Positions 54,855 through 64,000 of a DNA stretch of 64,000 bases are shown piece after piece. Within the stretch, counting starts at the first letter, position 1, and each line of letters begins with the position of its first letter. Position numbers and translations under genes: made by a program. This DNA comes from Methanobacteriota archaeon (GTDB lineage: Archaea > Halobacteriota > Methanomicrobia > Methanomicrobiales > Methanoculleaceae). The stretch is taken from the NCBI GenBank assembly GCA_016841955.1, contig JAENYE010000002.1, positions 313,344 through 377,343 on the forward strand, written 5' to 3'. Below the pieces are notes generated by a model. It was not told the DNA's origin, ran no database searches, and was given only the letters and a program-made list of their open reading frames with translations.

Positions 54855-55295
54855 TTAACCGTTCTCCGGGTGGGAATCGCACCCGGCCCCCCGAGAGCAC
54901 CCGGAGGACCGCACCTCCCACGGCTCAAGCCCCCGGCGTGTCCGGCAGTCGTTGATCGCGGCCCGGATGGCGTCGCGGGCGAGGACCGAGCAGTGCACCT
55001 TCGCCGGCGGGAGGCCGCCGAGGGCCTCCACCACGTCGGCGTTCGAGACAGCCCATGCCTCAGCAAGAGACATTCCCAGGATCATCCGGGTGGCCATGGA
55101 ACTCGAAGCGATCGCCGCCCCGCACCCGAAGGTCCGGAACCGCACATCGGCGATCCGGTCTCCCTCGATCTTCAGGTAGATCCTCATGATATCCCCGCAG
55201 GCCGGGCTCCCGACCTCGCCGACGCCGTCGGCGTCCGCTATCTCACCCACGTTCTGCGGGTTCGTGAACTCTGCAATCACTTTTTCCGTGTACAT
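54855..55295 (-). CDS. iscU: IscU/NifU-type iron-sulfur scaffold protein
   Basis: 146 residues. Cluster-binding residues are in place: Cys33 and Asp35 (SPACGDIM), Cys58 (FGCGAAIAS), His101-Cys102 (KVHCSVLA). The C-terminus has an unusual extension with extra cysteines (SSGCSRGAGC). Builds Fe-S clusters with iscS. Start overlaps the iscS stop by one base. Confidence 0.93.
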   Translation of the reverse strand: MYTEKVIAEFTNPQNVGEIADADGVGEVGSPACGDIMRIYLKIEGDRIADVRFRTFGCGAAIASSSMATRMILGMSLAEAWAVSNADVVEALGGLPPAKVHCSVLARDAIRAAINDCRTRRGLEPWEVRSSGCSRGAGCDSHPENG

Positions 55296-56494
55296 CAGTC
55301 GGCCTCCGGCATCCGGGCATGGGCAGGCGTCAGCGGCGATATCTGCCGCAGCCGCCCGATCACCTCAGGGAGGACTTCAAGGACATAATCGACGTCCTCC
55401 TCCGTGTTGGCATCGCCGAGGGTCAGCCGGAGCGAACCGTGCGCCTCCTCGTGAGGGAGCCCGATCGCGAGCAGCACGTGCGACGGTTCCAGCGACGCCG
55501 AGGAGCAGGCGCTCCCCGTGGAGGCGCAGATGCCGTGGGCGTCGAGCAGCAGAAGGATCGACTCGCCCTCGACGTAGCGGAAGCTGAAGTTCGCGTTGTT
55601 TGCGAGCCGCTCGGTCGGGTGACCGTTCAGGCGGGCATCCGGGATCGCGGAGAGGATCCCCCGGACCAGCCGGTCCCGCATCGCGGCAATCCGGCGGTTA
55701 TGCGCCTCGATATCGGCGGTCGCAAGTTCGATCGCCCGGCCGAGCCCGACGATGCCGGGGACGTTCTCGGTCCCGGCCCGCCGTCCCCGCTCCTGCCCGC
55801 CGCCGTGGATCAGGTTCTCTATCCGGGTCCCCCGCCGGATATAGAGCGCTCCGGTCCCCTTGGGGCCGTAGAACTTGTGCCCGGAGAGCGAGAGGAGATC
55901 GATCCCCATCCTGTCCACATCGATCGGCACCGCCCCGACCGCCTGGACCGCGTCGGTGTGGAAGAGGACGCCGTGGTCGTGCGCGACCCGGCCGAGCTCT
56001 GCGACCGGCTGGATGGTCCCGATCTCGTTGTTCGCGGCCATCACCGAGACGAGGATGGTCCGGTCGGTGATCGCGTCACGGACGTCGCCAGGGTCCAGGA
56101 GGCCGAACTCGTCGACGGGGAGGTAGGTGACGGAGAACCCCTGCTTCTCGAGCCATTCGCAGGTATGGAGGACGGCGTGGTGCTCGATTGAGGAGGTGAC
56201 GATATGGTCGCCGCGCTTCCGGTTCGCGAGAGCGACCCCCTTGATCGCCCAGTTGTCGGCCTCGCTGCCGCCGGCGGTGAAGAAGATCTCCTCGGGGCTT
56301 GCGCCGACGGCCGCTCCAACCTCTCGGCGTGCCTCATCAACGCCCATCCGGGACTCGCGGGCAAACCGGTAGAGGGACGAGGGGTTACCGAAGTGCTGGG
56401 AGAAGTACGGGGCCATCGCCGCGATGACCTCGGGTTTCATGAATGTCGTCGCCGCATGGTCCATATACACGGGACGCTGATCCTGGTCGTTCAT
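55295..56494 (-). CDS. iscS: Cysteine desulfurase
   Basis: 399 residues. PLP binding SLSGHKFYGPKGTGALY, catalytic cysteine in ASTGSACSSASLEPSHVL, and HTDAVQAVG. NifS/IscS family: releases sulfur from cysteine for Fe-S clusters and, via FdhD-type proteins, for molybdopterin enzymes. First gene of a compact minus-strand cluster with iscU, cutA, fdhD, DUF1890 and DUF1894. Confidence 0.93.
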   Translation of the reverse strand: MNDQDQRPVYMDHAATTFMKPEVIAAMAPYFSQHFGNPSSLYRFARESRMGVDEARREVGAAVGASPEEIFFTAGGSEADNWAIKGVALANRKRGDHIVTSSIEHHAVLHTCEWLEKQGFSVTYLPVDEFGLLDPGDVRDAITDRTILVSVMAANNEIGTIQPVAELGRVAHDHGVLFHTDAVQAVGAVPIDVDRMGIDLLSLSGHKFYGPKGTGALYIRRGTRIENLIHGGGQERGRRAGTENVPGIVGLGRAIELATADIEAHNRRIAAMRDRLVRGILSAIPDARLNGHPTERLANNANFSFRYVEGESILLLLDAHGICASTGSACSSASLEPSHVLLAIGLPHEEAHGSLRLTLGDANTEEDVDYVLEVLPEVIGRLRQISPLTPAHARMPEAD

Positions 56495-56605
56495 GTCCGG
56501 TACAATGTTGGGTCCGGAAGCGTATCAGCATTACCGGTCAGGGAGCAGTCGGGAGCCTTTCCACCGCGAGTAAGAAATTAAATAGGGTTCCATGCGCAAT
56601 ATCTG

Positions 56606-57757
56606 ATGATGTACTCGAGACGCATGGATCACCTTCCCCCCTACCTTTTTGCACGCATTGACGAGATGAAAGAGGAGAAACTCCGCCAGGGTGTCGATGT
56701 CATCGATCTCGGGGTCGGCGACCCCGACCTCCCCACCCCCCCGCATATCGTGGAGGCTCTCTGCGCCGCTGCCCGCGACGAAAAGAACCACCACTACCCC
56801 TCTTACACCGGCATGCTCGCCTACCGCGAGGCGGTGGCCGAATGGTATCGGGATCGGTTCGGGGTCGACCTCGACCCGAAGAAGGAGACGCTCGCGCTCA
56901 TCGGGTCAAAGGAAGGCATCGCTCACATCGCCGAGGCCTTCGTCAACCCGGGAGAGGTCGTCCTCGCGGCCGACCCGGGATACCCGGTCTACAAGACCTC
57001 CACGCTCTTTGCCGAAGGAAAGGTCTACGAGATGCCCATCCGGGCGGAGAACGACTTCCTCCCGGTGCTCGAGGATATTCCCGCCGACACGGTGAAGCAG
57101 GCAAAACTGATCTTCATCAACTACCCGAACAACCCCACGGCCGCGACGGCGCCCCTCTCGTTCTTCGAGGAGGTCGTCGAGTTCGCGCGGGAGCACGACA
57201 TCGTCGTCGTCCACGACAACGCCTACTCCGAGATCACCTTCGACGGCTACCGGGCACCCTCGTTCCTCGAGGCGGACGGCGCCATGGAGGTCGGCATCGA
57301 GATGCACTCGCTCTCGAAGACCTACAACATGACCGGGTGGCGGATCGGCATGGCCTGCGGGAACCCGGGAATCGTCGCCGGGCTCGGACGGGTCAAGACC
57401 AACGTCGACTCGGGCGCGTTCGACGCCATCCAGCACGCCGCAATCACCGCACTCACCGGACCCCAGGACTGCGTCAAGGAGGCCTGTTCGGTCTACCAGG
57501 AGCGCCGGGACGTGCTTGTCAGGGGTCTCTCGGAGATCGGCTTTGACGTCCGGGCGCCGAAGGCCACCTTCTACGTCTGGGTGCCGGTCGACGACTGCAT
57601 GGCGTTTTCCGCAAAACTCCTCGACCAGGCCGGGATCGTCGCGACCCCCGGGGTGGGGTTCGGCAGGAACGGCGAGGGATTCGTCCGGTTTGCGATCACC
57701 CGGTCGATCGAGAGGATCAACGAGGCAGTGGACCGGATGCGGGGGCTCGACCTGTGA
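56606..57757 (+). CDS. dapL: LL-diaminopimelate aminotransferase
   Basis: 383 residues. Blocks [58 protein letters not shown] and the PLP-lysine [17 protein letters not shown] match DapL, the single-step route from tetrahydrodipicolinate to LL-diaminopimelate in methanogens. Two ATGs start the frame (56606, 56609). AT-rich AGAAATTAAATAGG about 30 bases upstream suggests a leaderless message. Four-base overlap with lysA. Confidence 0.92.
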   Translation: MMYSRRMDHLPPYLFARIDEMKEEKLRQGVDVIDLGVGDPDLPTPPHIVEALCAAARDEKNHHYPSYTGMLAYREAVAEWYRDRFGVDLDPKKETLALIGSKEGIAHIAEAFVNPGEVVLAADPGYPVYKTSTLFAEGKVYEMPIRAENDFLPVLEDIPADTVKQAKLIFINYPNNPTAATAPLSFFEEVVEFAREHDIVVVHDNAYSEITFDGYRAPSFLEADGAMEVGIEMHSLSKTYNMTGWRIGMACGNPGIVAGLGRVKTNVDSGAFDAIQHAAITALTGPQDCVKEACSVYQERRDVLVRGLSEIGFDVRAPKATFYVWVPVDDCMAFSAKLLDQAGIVATPGVGFGRNGEGFVRFAITRSIERINEAVDRMRGLDL

Positions 57758-59046
57758 TCCTCCCTTCCCACCTCTCGGTCAGGGACGGCCACCTCCGGAT
57801 CGGCGAGCACGATACGGTGGACCTTGCGGAACGGTTCGGCACCCCGCTCTACGTCACCGATGAAGAGCGGATCCGGGAGAACTTCCGCCGCCTTGCGGGC
57901 GCACTCACCGCCCACTACCCGAAGGTCCGCATACTCTACGCCGCGAAGGCGAACGGCAACCTGGCGGTCTTTAAGACGCTCGCCTCGATGGGTGCCGGGG
58001 CCGACGTCTTCTCCGCCGGGGAGGTCGCGCTCGCCCTTGCCGCCGGGATGCGCCCTGAGTCGCTCCTCTTCAACGGGAGTTCCAAGAGCCCCGCCGACCT
58101 CGCCCTCGCGGTCGAGAAGGGCATCCGGGTTTCGGTGGACTCGCCCGACGAGCTCCGGCAGCTCGATGCGGCGGCCGCGAGGGCAGGGAAGACCGTCGAT
58201 ATCGCCTTCCGCGTCAACCCCGCGATCGACGCCCCCACCCACCCGAAGATCGCGACGGGCCTCGCCACGAGCAAGTTCGGTATCCCGGCGGGAGAGATCC
58301 TCGATGCCTACCGGGAGGCGCTCGCTCTCGAGCATACGAAGCCGGTCGGTATCCACTGCCACATCGGCTCGCAGATCCTTGCCGTGGAGCCCTTCGCCCG
58401 CGAGGTCGAGGTGCTGATCGATGTTGCCCGCGACCTCATCGAGATCGGGGTCGATCCGAAGTTCATCGATATCGGGGGAGGCCTCGGCATCCCCTATCGC
58501 CGGGAGACCGACCGGGCTCCGACGCCGGAGGAGTATGCGGGAGCGGTCATGCCGGTCTTCCTCCGCGGCATCAAGGAGCTCGGGATCGAGCCCGAACTCT
58601 GGGTCGAGCCGGGCCGGTGGCTCGTCGGCGACTCGACGATCCTCTTAACAAGGGTCAACTCGGTCAAGACCGCTCATGCGACCTTCGCGAACGTCGATGC
58701 CGGTTTCAACCTGCTGGTCCGGCCGACGATGTACGACTCCTACCACGAGGTCGTGGCGGCGAACAAAGCCGACGCTCCTGCCGTGCGGAAGTACTCCGTC
58801 ACGGGGCCGATCTGCGAGACGGGGGATATCCTCGCCAAAGACCGGATGCTCCCCGATCTATCGGCCGGCGATCTGGTCGCGGTGCTGGACGCCGGGGCGT
58901 ACGGGTTTGCGATGTCGTCCCAGTACAACAGCCGCCCCCGGTGCGCCGAGGTGCTCCTCTCGGACGAGAAGGCGGCCCTGATGCGCCGGGCCGAGACGGT
59001 CGACGACCTGACCGCCCCCATGGTGACGCCGCCCTGGCAGGCGTAG
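57754..59046 (+). CDS. lysA: Diaminopimelate decarboxylase
   Basis: 430 residues from GTG overlapping the dapL stop. PLP-lysine [26 protein letters not shown], the GGGLGIPY loop, and C-terminal [20 protein letters not shown]. Final step of lysine synthesis from meso-diaminopimelate; consecutive to dapL in the pathway. The following RPA gene starts 15 bases later. Confidence 0.93.
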   Translation: MILPSHLSVRDGHLRIGEHDTVDLAERFGTPLYVTDEERIRENFRRLAGALTAHYPKVRILYAAKANGNLAVFKTLASMGAGADVFSAGEVALALAAGMRPESLLFNGSSKSPADLALAVEKGIRVSVDSPDELRQLDAAAARAGKTVDIAFRVNPAIDAPTHPKIATGLATSKFGIPAGEILDAYREALALEHTKPVGIHCHIGSQILAVEPFAREVEVLIDVARDLIEIGVDPKFIDIGGGLGIPYRRETDRAPTPEEYAGAVMPVFLRGIKELGIEPELWVEPGRWLVGDSTILLTRVNSVKTAHATFANVDAGFNLLVRPTMYDSYHEVVAANKADAPAVRKYSVTGPICETGDILAKDRMLPDLSAGDLVAVLDAGAYGFAMSSQYNSRPRCAEVLLSDEKAALMRRAETVDDLTAPMVTPPWQA

Positions 59047-59061
59047 GAGCGGAGCGGCACT

Positions 59062-60345
59062 GTGAAGTTCCACTACCTTCTGGTCGACGACCTCCTCCCG
59101 AAGGAGGAGTTCGAGCGCCGGGTTGAGGAGAAGGTAGCGGAGTCCGGCGACCTGCTTGATGCGCGGACAGCGGCGATGCTGGTCGTCAAAGACCTCGGGC
59201 GGGCGCACATCCGGATACACGACCTCGCGGCGGCCCCGAGCCTCGCGTGCTTCTTTGCAAAGGTGCTCTGTGTCGAGGAGCCCCGGGAGTTCGAGCGGCC
59301 CGACGGCACGACCGGCCTCGTCGCGAACGTGACGGTCGGCGACGAGACCGGCAGGGCCAGGCTGACCCTCTGGGACGAGAAGGCCGCCGGCGTCCGTGAG
59401 ATCGAGGCCGGGGACGTGCTCGAGATCCTCGGCCGGCCGAAAGGCGGCGGGAAGGTCCCCGACGTCACCGCCGTCGCCATCCAGGAGGCCGCATGCGAGA
59501 TCGCCTGCGAGGAGACCGGGGCCTCCACGCTTCCCGAACCGGGAGAAGACCTTGAGGTCAGGGTCATCGCCGTCGAGAGCCCGCGGGCGTTCGCCCGGCG
59601 CGACGGCAGCCAGGGGGAGATGGTCGAAGCGGTGGTCGGGAACGAAGACGGTGTCTTCCGGCTCGTCTGCTGGACACCGGCCATTCTTGAAGGAGTCCAA
59701 GCGGGGGAGACAGTCGTCATCCGCGGCGCCACCGCCAGGGAAAGCGTTAAGGGGATCGAGTACAGCCTCGGCGAGGCGGCGTCCGTCTCCCGCTCCGACC
59801 GCGAGATCGCCGTCCCGATGAATACCGTCGCGGACGTGGAGGAAGGGGGGTCGTATTCGCTCGCCGGAACGGTTGTGCGCGTACAGCCCCCTCACTCGTT
59901 CGTCACGCGGAGCGGGCGGCAGTCTTCGGTCAGGAACGTGGTCGTTGCCGACGCGACCGCCGAGATCCCGGTCGTTATCTGGGGCGAGAAGGCGGACGAG
60001 CACCTGGTGCCCGGCGACCGGATCGAGGTCTACAACGCAGCGGCGAAGCGGGGGCGGTACGGCGACCTCGAGGTGCACCTCTCCTGGGGGAGCGCTCTCG
60101 TCGTCCTCGCCGAAGAGGAGAAGGAGGTGGAGGTCGAGGGAACGATCGTCGCCACTAGGCAGGGAACCTGCATCGATACCGGCGATGCCTGCTACCTCCT
60201 CGCCGTGCCGCTGCCCGTCGGATACCGTGTGCGCGCCAGAGGCACGGTGCACCGGGGCGTGATCAGTCCTAGCCATCTGGAGGCCGCACCACCCGATCCC
60301 GACGACCTGCAGCGTCGCCTGGATCGCATCTCCAGGAGATCCTGA
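59062..60345 (+). CDS. rpa: Replication protein A (single-stranded DNA-binding, OB folds)
   Basis: 427 residues from GTG. Three OB folds recur with the VxxxxxPREF/AFxRxDG pattern: KVLCVEEPREFERPDGTTGL (about 75-170), VIAVESPRAFARRDGSQGEM (about 180-265) and VVRVQPPHSFVTRSGRQSSV (about 275-370). No zinc finger is visible at the C-terminus. It protects ssDNA in replication and repair and works with RadA, encoded next. Confidence 0.88.
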   Translation: MKFHYLLVDDLLPKEEFERRVEEKVAESGDLLDARTAAMLVVKDLGRAHIRIHDLAAAPSLACFFAKVLCVEEPREFERPDGTTGLVANVTVGDETGRARLTLWDEKAAGVREIEAGDVLEILGRPKGGGKVPDVTAVAIQEAACEIACEETGASTLPEPGEDLEVRVIAVESPRAFARRDGSQGEMVEAVVGNEDGVFRLVCWTPAILEGVQAGETVVIRGATARESVKGIEYSLGEAASVSRSDREIAVPMNTVADVEEGGSYSLAGTVVRVQPPHSFVTRSGRQSSVRNVVVADATAEIPVVIWGEKADEHLVPGDRIEVYNAAAKRGRYGDLEVHLSWGSALVVLAEEEKEVEVEGTIVATRQGTCIDTGDACYLLAVPLPVGYRVRARGTVHRGVISPSHLEAAPPDPDDLQRRLDRISRRS

Positions 60346-60453
60346 TCCCGATCTTCACTTTCACCCCGCACGGCAAGCGACCTTTATGTCTCCCGCTATA
60401 GACTCTTAGTGTAGCGTAACAGAACACACCATAGAGATCAAGTGAGGATTGAG

Positions 60454-61428
60454 ATGTCAGAGATTGATCTTGAAGATTTACCCGGCGTCGGGGCAACCAC
60501 TGCCGATAAACTCCGTGAGGCCGGATATGGGACCGTCGAAAGCGTTGCGACGGCCACAACGTCGGATCTCGCCGAGGCGGCGGAGATCGGCGAGGCGACC
60601 GCAAAGAAGGTGATTCTCGCCGCCCGGAAGATGGCAGATATCGGAGGCTTCAAGACGGGCCGGGATATCCTGGACAAGAGAAAGAATATCAAGAAGCTGA
60701 AGACGCTGGTCCCCGAGTTCGACGAACTGGTCGGCGGCGGCCTTGAGACCCAGGCGATAACGGAGGTTTACGGCGAGTTCGGGTCCGGAAAGAGCCAGCT
60801 CGTCCACCAGATGGCCGTCAACGCTCAGCTCCCCGAAGAACTCGGCGGCCTCGCCGGCGGGGTCATCTACGTCGATACCGAGAACACGTTCCGCCCGGAG
60901 CGGATCGAGCAGATGCTCAACGGACTCCCCGATGAGGCGGACCTCGGTCCGATTGAGGATGTCCTCGAACGGATCCACGTGGCGCGGGCGCACAGCTCCG
61001 ACCACCAGATGCTGCTCCTCGAGACCGCACGGGAACTCGCAAACGACCTGCGGACCTCCGATTACCCGGCCAGGCTCTTCGTCATCGACTCGCTGACGTC
61101 CCTCTTCCGCTCGGAGTACGCGGGACGGGGCACCCTTGCCCCCCGGCAGCAGAAACTGAACCGCCACATGCACGATCTCCTGAAACTGATCGACGATCAC
61201 AACGCCGTCGGCCTCGTGACCAACCAGGTGATGTCGAACCCCGGCGTCCTCTTCGGCGACCCCACGAAACCGATCGGCGGCAACATCGTCGGGCACACCG
61301 CAACCTTCCGGCTCTACCTCCGTAAGAGCAAGGGCGGCAAGCGGGTCGCCCGCCTGGTAGACAGCCCCAACCTCCCCGAGGGCGAGGCGGCATTCATGGT
61401 CGAACAGGCAGGGCTCAAGCAGTGTTAA
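60454..61428 (+). CDS. radA: DNA repair and recombination protein RadA
   Basis: 324 residues from ATG 60454 (GAGG seven bases upstream). N-terminal helix-hairpin-helix [20 protein letters not shown]; ATPase with Walker [15 protein letters not shown], Walker [11 protein letters not shown], and the L2-region [20 protein letters not shown]. Archaeal Rad51/RecA recombinase. Its stop overlaps the next gene. Confidence 0.95.
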   Translation: MSEIDLEDLPGVGATTADKLREAGYGTVESVATATTSDLAEAAEIGEATAKKVILAARKMADIGGFKTGRDILDKRKNIKKLKTLVPEFDELVGGGLETQAITEVYGEFGSGKSQLVHQMAVNAQLPEELGGLAGGVIYVDTENTFRPERIEQMLNGLPDEADLGPIEDVLERIHVARAHSSDHQMLLLETARELANDLRTSDYPARLFVIDSLTSLFRSEYAGRGTLAPRQQKLNRHMHDLLKLIDDHNAVGLVTNQVMSNPGVLFGDPTKPIGGNIVGHTATFRLYLRKSKGGKRVARLVDSPNLPEGEAAFMVEQAGLKQC

Positions 61429-62126
61429 AGGCGCTCGTAACGGACGTCGACGGCACCATCACCGACCGGCGGCGGCGGATCAACACCGCCGCCGTCGAGG
61501 CCGTCCGGACCCTCGTCGACGCCGGGATCGAGGTGGTGCTCGCAAGCGGCAACACCGTCTGCTTCATGGACGGTCTCTGCAAGATGGTCGGGACGGACGG
61601 GACGATCATCGGCGAGAACGGCGGTGTCTACCGGAGGGGGTTTTCAGGCACCCTCCGCATCCCCGGCGACCAGAAGACATGTCTTTCGGCGTTCGAGGTT
61701 CTCAACGACTATTTTGCCCGAAAGGACATCGAACTCGAACTGTTCGGCGCGCAGTACCGGTTCGCCGACGTTGCCTTCGCCCGGAACATCGACGCCGATG
61801 AGGCTCGAATGGTCATCCGCGATCGCCACCTCCCCGTCCGGGTGCTGGATACCGGGTTTGCAATCCACATCCAGGCACTCGGCGTGAACAAGGGGACGGC
61901 AATGCGGGAGCTTGCCGGGGAGATGGGGCTTCGTCCGGCAGAGATGCTGGCTATCGGAGACTCTGAAAACGACATCGAGATGCTTGAAGTTGCCGGCATC
62001 GGCGTTGCGGTTGCAAACGCCCCGGCCCTGACCCGTACGGCGGCAGACTGGGTCGCCGGAGGAACCTACGGGGACGGATTTGTAGAAGCGGTAAAAAAGT
62101 ATTATCCCGATCTCTTCAGCAGGTAG
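61422..62126 (+). CDS. pgp: Phosphoglycolate phosphatase (archaeal HAD type)
   Basis: 234 residues from GTG, overlapping radA by seven bases. HAD motif [15 protein letters not shown], motif [10 protein letters not shown], motif [17 protein letters not shown] and [12 protein letters not shown]. Matches the archaeal TA0175-type phosphoglycolate phosphatase with a cap between motifs II and III. Confidence 0.9.
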   Translation: MLKALVTDVDGTITDRRRRINTAAVEAVRTLVDAGIEVVLASGNTVCFMDGLCKMVGTDGTIIGENGGVYRRGFSGTLRIPGDQKTCLSAFEVLNDYFARKDIELELFGAQYRFADVAFARNIDADEARMVIRDRHLPVRVLDTGFAIHIQALGVNKGTAMRELAGEMGLRPAEMLAIGDSENDIEMLEVAGIGVAVANAPALTRTAADWVAGGTYGDGFVEAVKKYYPDLFSR

Positions 62127-62359
62127 CGATCGACCACAACATAGTCTTTTATATCCTTCACCGCCTCGAACGGCACGAGCATCTTGTCCCCATCCGTCCT
62201 GTAGCCTTCGGTCCTGAACGTCTCGTCCGGTTTGACGAGCAGATCGACAACCTGCCCCGTGTTGAGGTCGACTATGATGTTCTTGATAGTCCCGATAAGC
62301 ATGCCATCGTTACTCATCACTTTCTTCCTGGCAAGCGCACGGCAGAAGGTTTTGCTCAT
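62102..62359 (-). CDS. PRC-barrel domain protein
   Basis: 85 residues from ATG 62359. One PRC-barrel: [58 protein letters not shown]. Such small archaeal proteins are linked to RNA metabolism or cell division (CdpB-type), role uncertain here. Its 3' end overlaps the convergent pgp gene by 25 bases. Confidence 0.85.
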   Translation of the reverse strand: MSKTFCRALARKKVMSNDGMLIGTIKNIIVDLNTGQVVDLLVKPDETFRTEGYRTDGDKMLVPFEAVKDIKDYVVVDRYLLKRSG

Positions 62360-62627
62360 ACAGAACCGTGGGGCGTTTGTACTATTTAAATCTTCTAAAG
62401 TCCGTAAAATCACAGGAAAACTGTTTTATAGATTCGTTATCATGAAGGTAGATTTTTCTATCCGGAAGGATTGGCGCCGCCGCTGCCCGTGGCCGAACGG
62501 TATTTCAAGAGAGCCGCATAACGGACTGCCGGCACTGAAACACTGTCCTTCCGGCCTTCCCGGAACCAGAGGTTCATGTCGGAAGAGCAGGTATCTTTGG
62601 GCTGCAAAAAAGAGAGTCTGGGTTGGT

Positions 62628-62837
62628 CTACTTCACGGTTTCGGCCGCCATCCGGACATCGGTTGCCTTGACCGTCTTCCTGCCTGCATGACCCGCCAGT
62701 TTGATCGCCTCTTTCGCGATCCGTGACGCGTACTGCTCCATCAGTTTTGCAAGTTCTTCATTGGCATCGGAACTCACTCGCTCCGCGCCGGACTTCTTTA
62801 CGATTCTGCCAACAGGTGCCAAAGGTATATCAGTCAT
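62628..62837 (-). CDS. Archaeal histone (HMf type)
   Basis: 69 residues, one histone fold: IPLAPVGRIVKKSGAERVSS, ELAKLMEQYASRIAKEAIKL, AGRKTVKATDVRMAAETVK. Key positions for DNA contact (RIVKKSG, RKTVKATD) are intact. Dimers wrap DNA and compact the chromosome. The 5' leader contains a perfect stem-loop (62861-62893) between the TATA element near 62920 and the start codon. Confidence 0.93.
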   Translation of the reverse strand: MTDIPLAPVGRIVKKSGAERVSSDANEELAKLMEQYASRIAKEAIKLAGHAGRKTVKATDVRMAAETVK

Positions 62838-62860
62838 GATCTCATTTCCCCCTTTTCATT

Positions 62861-62893
62861 GAGTTCTGTGAAATGCACTCTCACACAGAACTC
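62861..62893 (-). promoter_or_regulatory. Ten-base-pair stem-loop in the histone gene leader
   Basis: GAGTTCTGTG (62861-62870) and CACAGAACTC (62884-62893) pair perfectly around a 13-base loop. With a TATA-like TATTTATATG at about 62921-62930, transcription should start near 62898, placing the hairpin at the 5' end of the mRNA leader; as DNA it is also a dyad operator candidate. Confidence 0.6.
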
Positions 62894-62981
62894 GTTTTAC
62901 AGAAGCACCATAGGTATTCTCATATAAATACTTATCCGTCCCCAGAGGGGTTGAAGCGCGAAATTCAGAACGGGGAGGGTA

Positions 62982-63863
62982 TCAAAGTGAGGGAAAGACC
63001 CGAATAATATCGGTCTGGGTAACGATCCCGACGGGCCTGCCGTCCTCGACCACAATCAACCTCCCAATCGCCCGTTCCTTGAACCGCCCCACGAGTTCAT
63101 AGAGCCGGATCGACGACGGCGCCTCCACCACATCGGCGGTCATGACCATTGTGACGGGCGTATCCAGCGTCATGCCCTCGTCCAGGCCGCGGGCGACATC
63201 GCTCAACGTCACGATGCCCGCGAGGTCGCCGCCGTCCTTCAGCACCGGCGCACCGTGGATGTGATGCGTGTTGAAGAGGTGAACGGCATCCCGGAGGGTT
63301 GCCGTGAGCGGCAGGGTCAGGAGCGGGGTGCTCATATAGTGTTTGATCGACTGTTTCGGCAGGGATATCATCTCCGAGACGCTGATCAGGAGCGCCTGCA
63401 GGTTTTCGTCCATGCCGAAGATCTCTCCGCGGATGAGGAGCTTATTCACCGGCGTGGGCCCGATCGTGACCATATCCCCTACACGGAAGAGTTTCACGCT
63501 CCCGATGATCCTGACCATCGCCTGACAGAGGTCCGGGTGGCAGAGGGTGGTGAAACCGAGCTCCGCGACCCGGACGCCCTTCACCTTCTCACCGCCGCGG
63601 AGGATCGGCACCTCGGACTGGTGCTCGAGGTCCCCGAGATTCAGTTCCCTGTACGCACCTGCGGTCGGGCTATAACCCCCTTTGGGACCGGGAACGCCGT
63701 CGACAAGCCCCAGTGCTTTCAACGCCTGCATCTGGTTGCGGACAGTGCCGGGGTTGCGCTTCAGCACATCCGCGATCTCCTCACCTTTTATAGAGTGAGA
63801 AGACTGATGGTATAGGGTAATCAGAGTTATCAGGATGTCCTTCTGAATCGGAGAGAGATCCAT
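62982..63863 (-). CDS. CBS-domain transcriptional regulator with N-terminal HTH
   Basis: 293 residues from ATG 63863. Residues 1-75 are a winged HTH (IQKDILITLITLYHQSSHSI, GEEIADVLKRNPGTVRNQMQ, GGYSPTAGAY). A central domain of about 90 residues follows, then two CBS motifs (HYMSTPLLTLPLTATLRDAV ... GIVTLSDVA; VMTADVVEAPSSIRLYELV ... GIVTQTDIIRVF), which sense adenine nucleotides. TATA TATTTAAAC about 25 bases upstream suggests a leaderless mRNA. Divergent from the NOG1-like gene with only 48 bases between. Confidence 0.88.
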   Translation of the reverse strand: MDLSPIQKDILITLITLYHQSSHSIKGEEIADVLKRNPGTVRNQMQALKALGLVDGVPGPKGGYSPTAGAYRELNLGDLEHQSEVPILRGGEKVKGVRVAELGFTTLCHPDLCQAMVRIIGSVKLFRVGDMVTIGPTPVNKLLIRGEIFGMDENLQALLISVSEMISLPKQSIKHYMSTPLLTLPLTATLRDAVHLFNTHHIHGAPVLKDGGDLAGIVTLSDVARGLDEGMTLDTPVTMVMTADVVEAPSSIRLYELVGRFKERAIGRLIVVEDGRPVGIVTQTDIIRVFPSL

Positions 63864-63911
63864 AATTATCACTCATAATACGTTGTTTAAATACATTAGG
63901 TTGTGCGTACA

Positions 63912-64000
63912 GTGGAGTTCGAAACTATCCCGACCGTTCCGACGGCGGACGAGGTGCTCGACCGCAGTCTTCGCAGGGCGGCAGCCAAGAAGAAGCTGAA
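63912..64000 (+). CDS. NOG1-like GTPase, N-terminal fragment (cut by window edge)
   Basis: 29 codons visible from GTG 63912. VEFETIPTVPTADEVLDRSL followed by RRAAAKKKL is the N-terminal signature of archaeal NOG1-family GTP-binding proteins involved in ribosome assembly. The GTPase domain lies beyond the window. Confidence 0.7.
   Translation, partial: MEFETIPTVPTADEVLDRSLRRAAAKKKL

Overview
The window looks like the chromosome of a high-GC hydrogenotrophic methanogen of the order Methanomicrobiales, most likely Methanoculleus or a close relative. The evidence is a set of archaeal and methanogen-typical genes: DUF1890 and DUF1894 proteins, a DUF2117 protein, an HMf-type histone, RadA, a multi-OB-fold RPA, an archaeal ATP-dependent DNA ligase, NreA, a split GMP synthase subunit B, LL-diaminopimelate aminotransferase and archaetidylinositol-phosphate-synthase-like chemistry. 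The species assignment is inference. I saw no tRNA, rRNA or CRISPR array.

Layout. 1-8.5 kb: end of a RelE-type toxin, DUF3795, VOC and acyltransferase-3 proteins, a PPC-domain/YgiQ radical-SAM pair, an HNH protein, an AIM24-type protein and the DUF2117-NreA pair. 8.5-17.2 kb: a palindromic repeat cluster, DNA ligase, two secreted surface proteins (one a probable seven-bladed propeller with a Thr-Pro linker), a DJ-1/PfpI protein, a GT2 glycosyltransferase and a YhaM-like OB-HD exonuclease. 17.4-24.4 kb: a two-HMA copper ATPase with a tiny co-transcribed YHS protein, two HEAT-repeat paralogues (one carrying a five-copy QHDxxGGPE motif array), a GxxExxY nuclease-like gene bracketed by the dispersed repeat, and hisD. 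24.5-37.5 kb: a molybdenum/tungsten island with two complete Tup-type tungstate transporters, one Mod-type ABC transporter with a TrmO gene inside it, a MOT1-type secondary transporter, a MosA/MosB-like metal-storage protein, a winged-helix protein and a TiaS-like single-domain protein. 37.5-52.6 kb: a COG3044-type ATPase, an MBL hydrolase, PAS sensory proteins, a thioesterase, then pyrG-guaAB-argD-hisC/adenylate kinase-CDP-alcohol transferase, TspO and a hybrid sensor kinase. 53-56.5 kb (minus strand): iscS-iscU-cutA-fdhD-DUF1890-DUF1894, mostly overlapping genes. 56.6-64 kb: dapL-lysA-rpa, radA-pgp, a PRC-barrel protein, a histone, a CBS-HTH regulator and the start of a NOG1-like GTPase.

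How it fits together. The oxyanion island supplies Mo/W for the pterin enzymes of methanogenesis (formylmethanofuran and formate dehydrogenases). The MosAB-like protein could buffer the metal. The iscS/iscU/fdhD cluster about 16 kb away provides sulfur transfer and formate dehydrogenase maturation. The most unusual items are the Mo/W uptake-plus-storage island with a double dyad in front of the storage gene, the dispersed arm-core-arm palindromic element whose largest copy encloses a PD-(D/E)XK-like GxxExxY gene, the GGPE motif array, and an in-frame hisC-adenylate kinase fusion sitting exactly on an A7 run.
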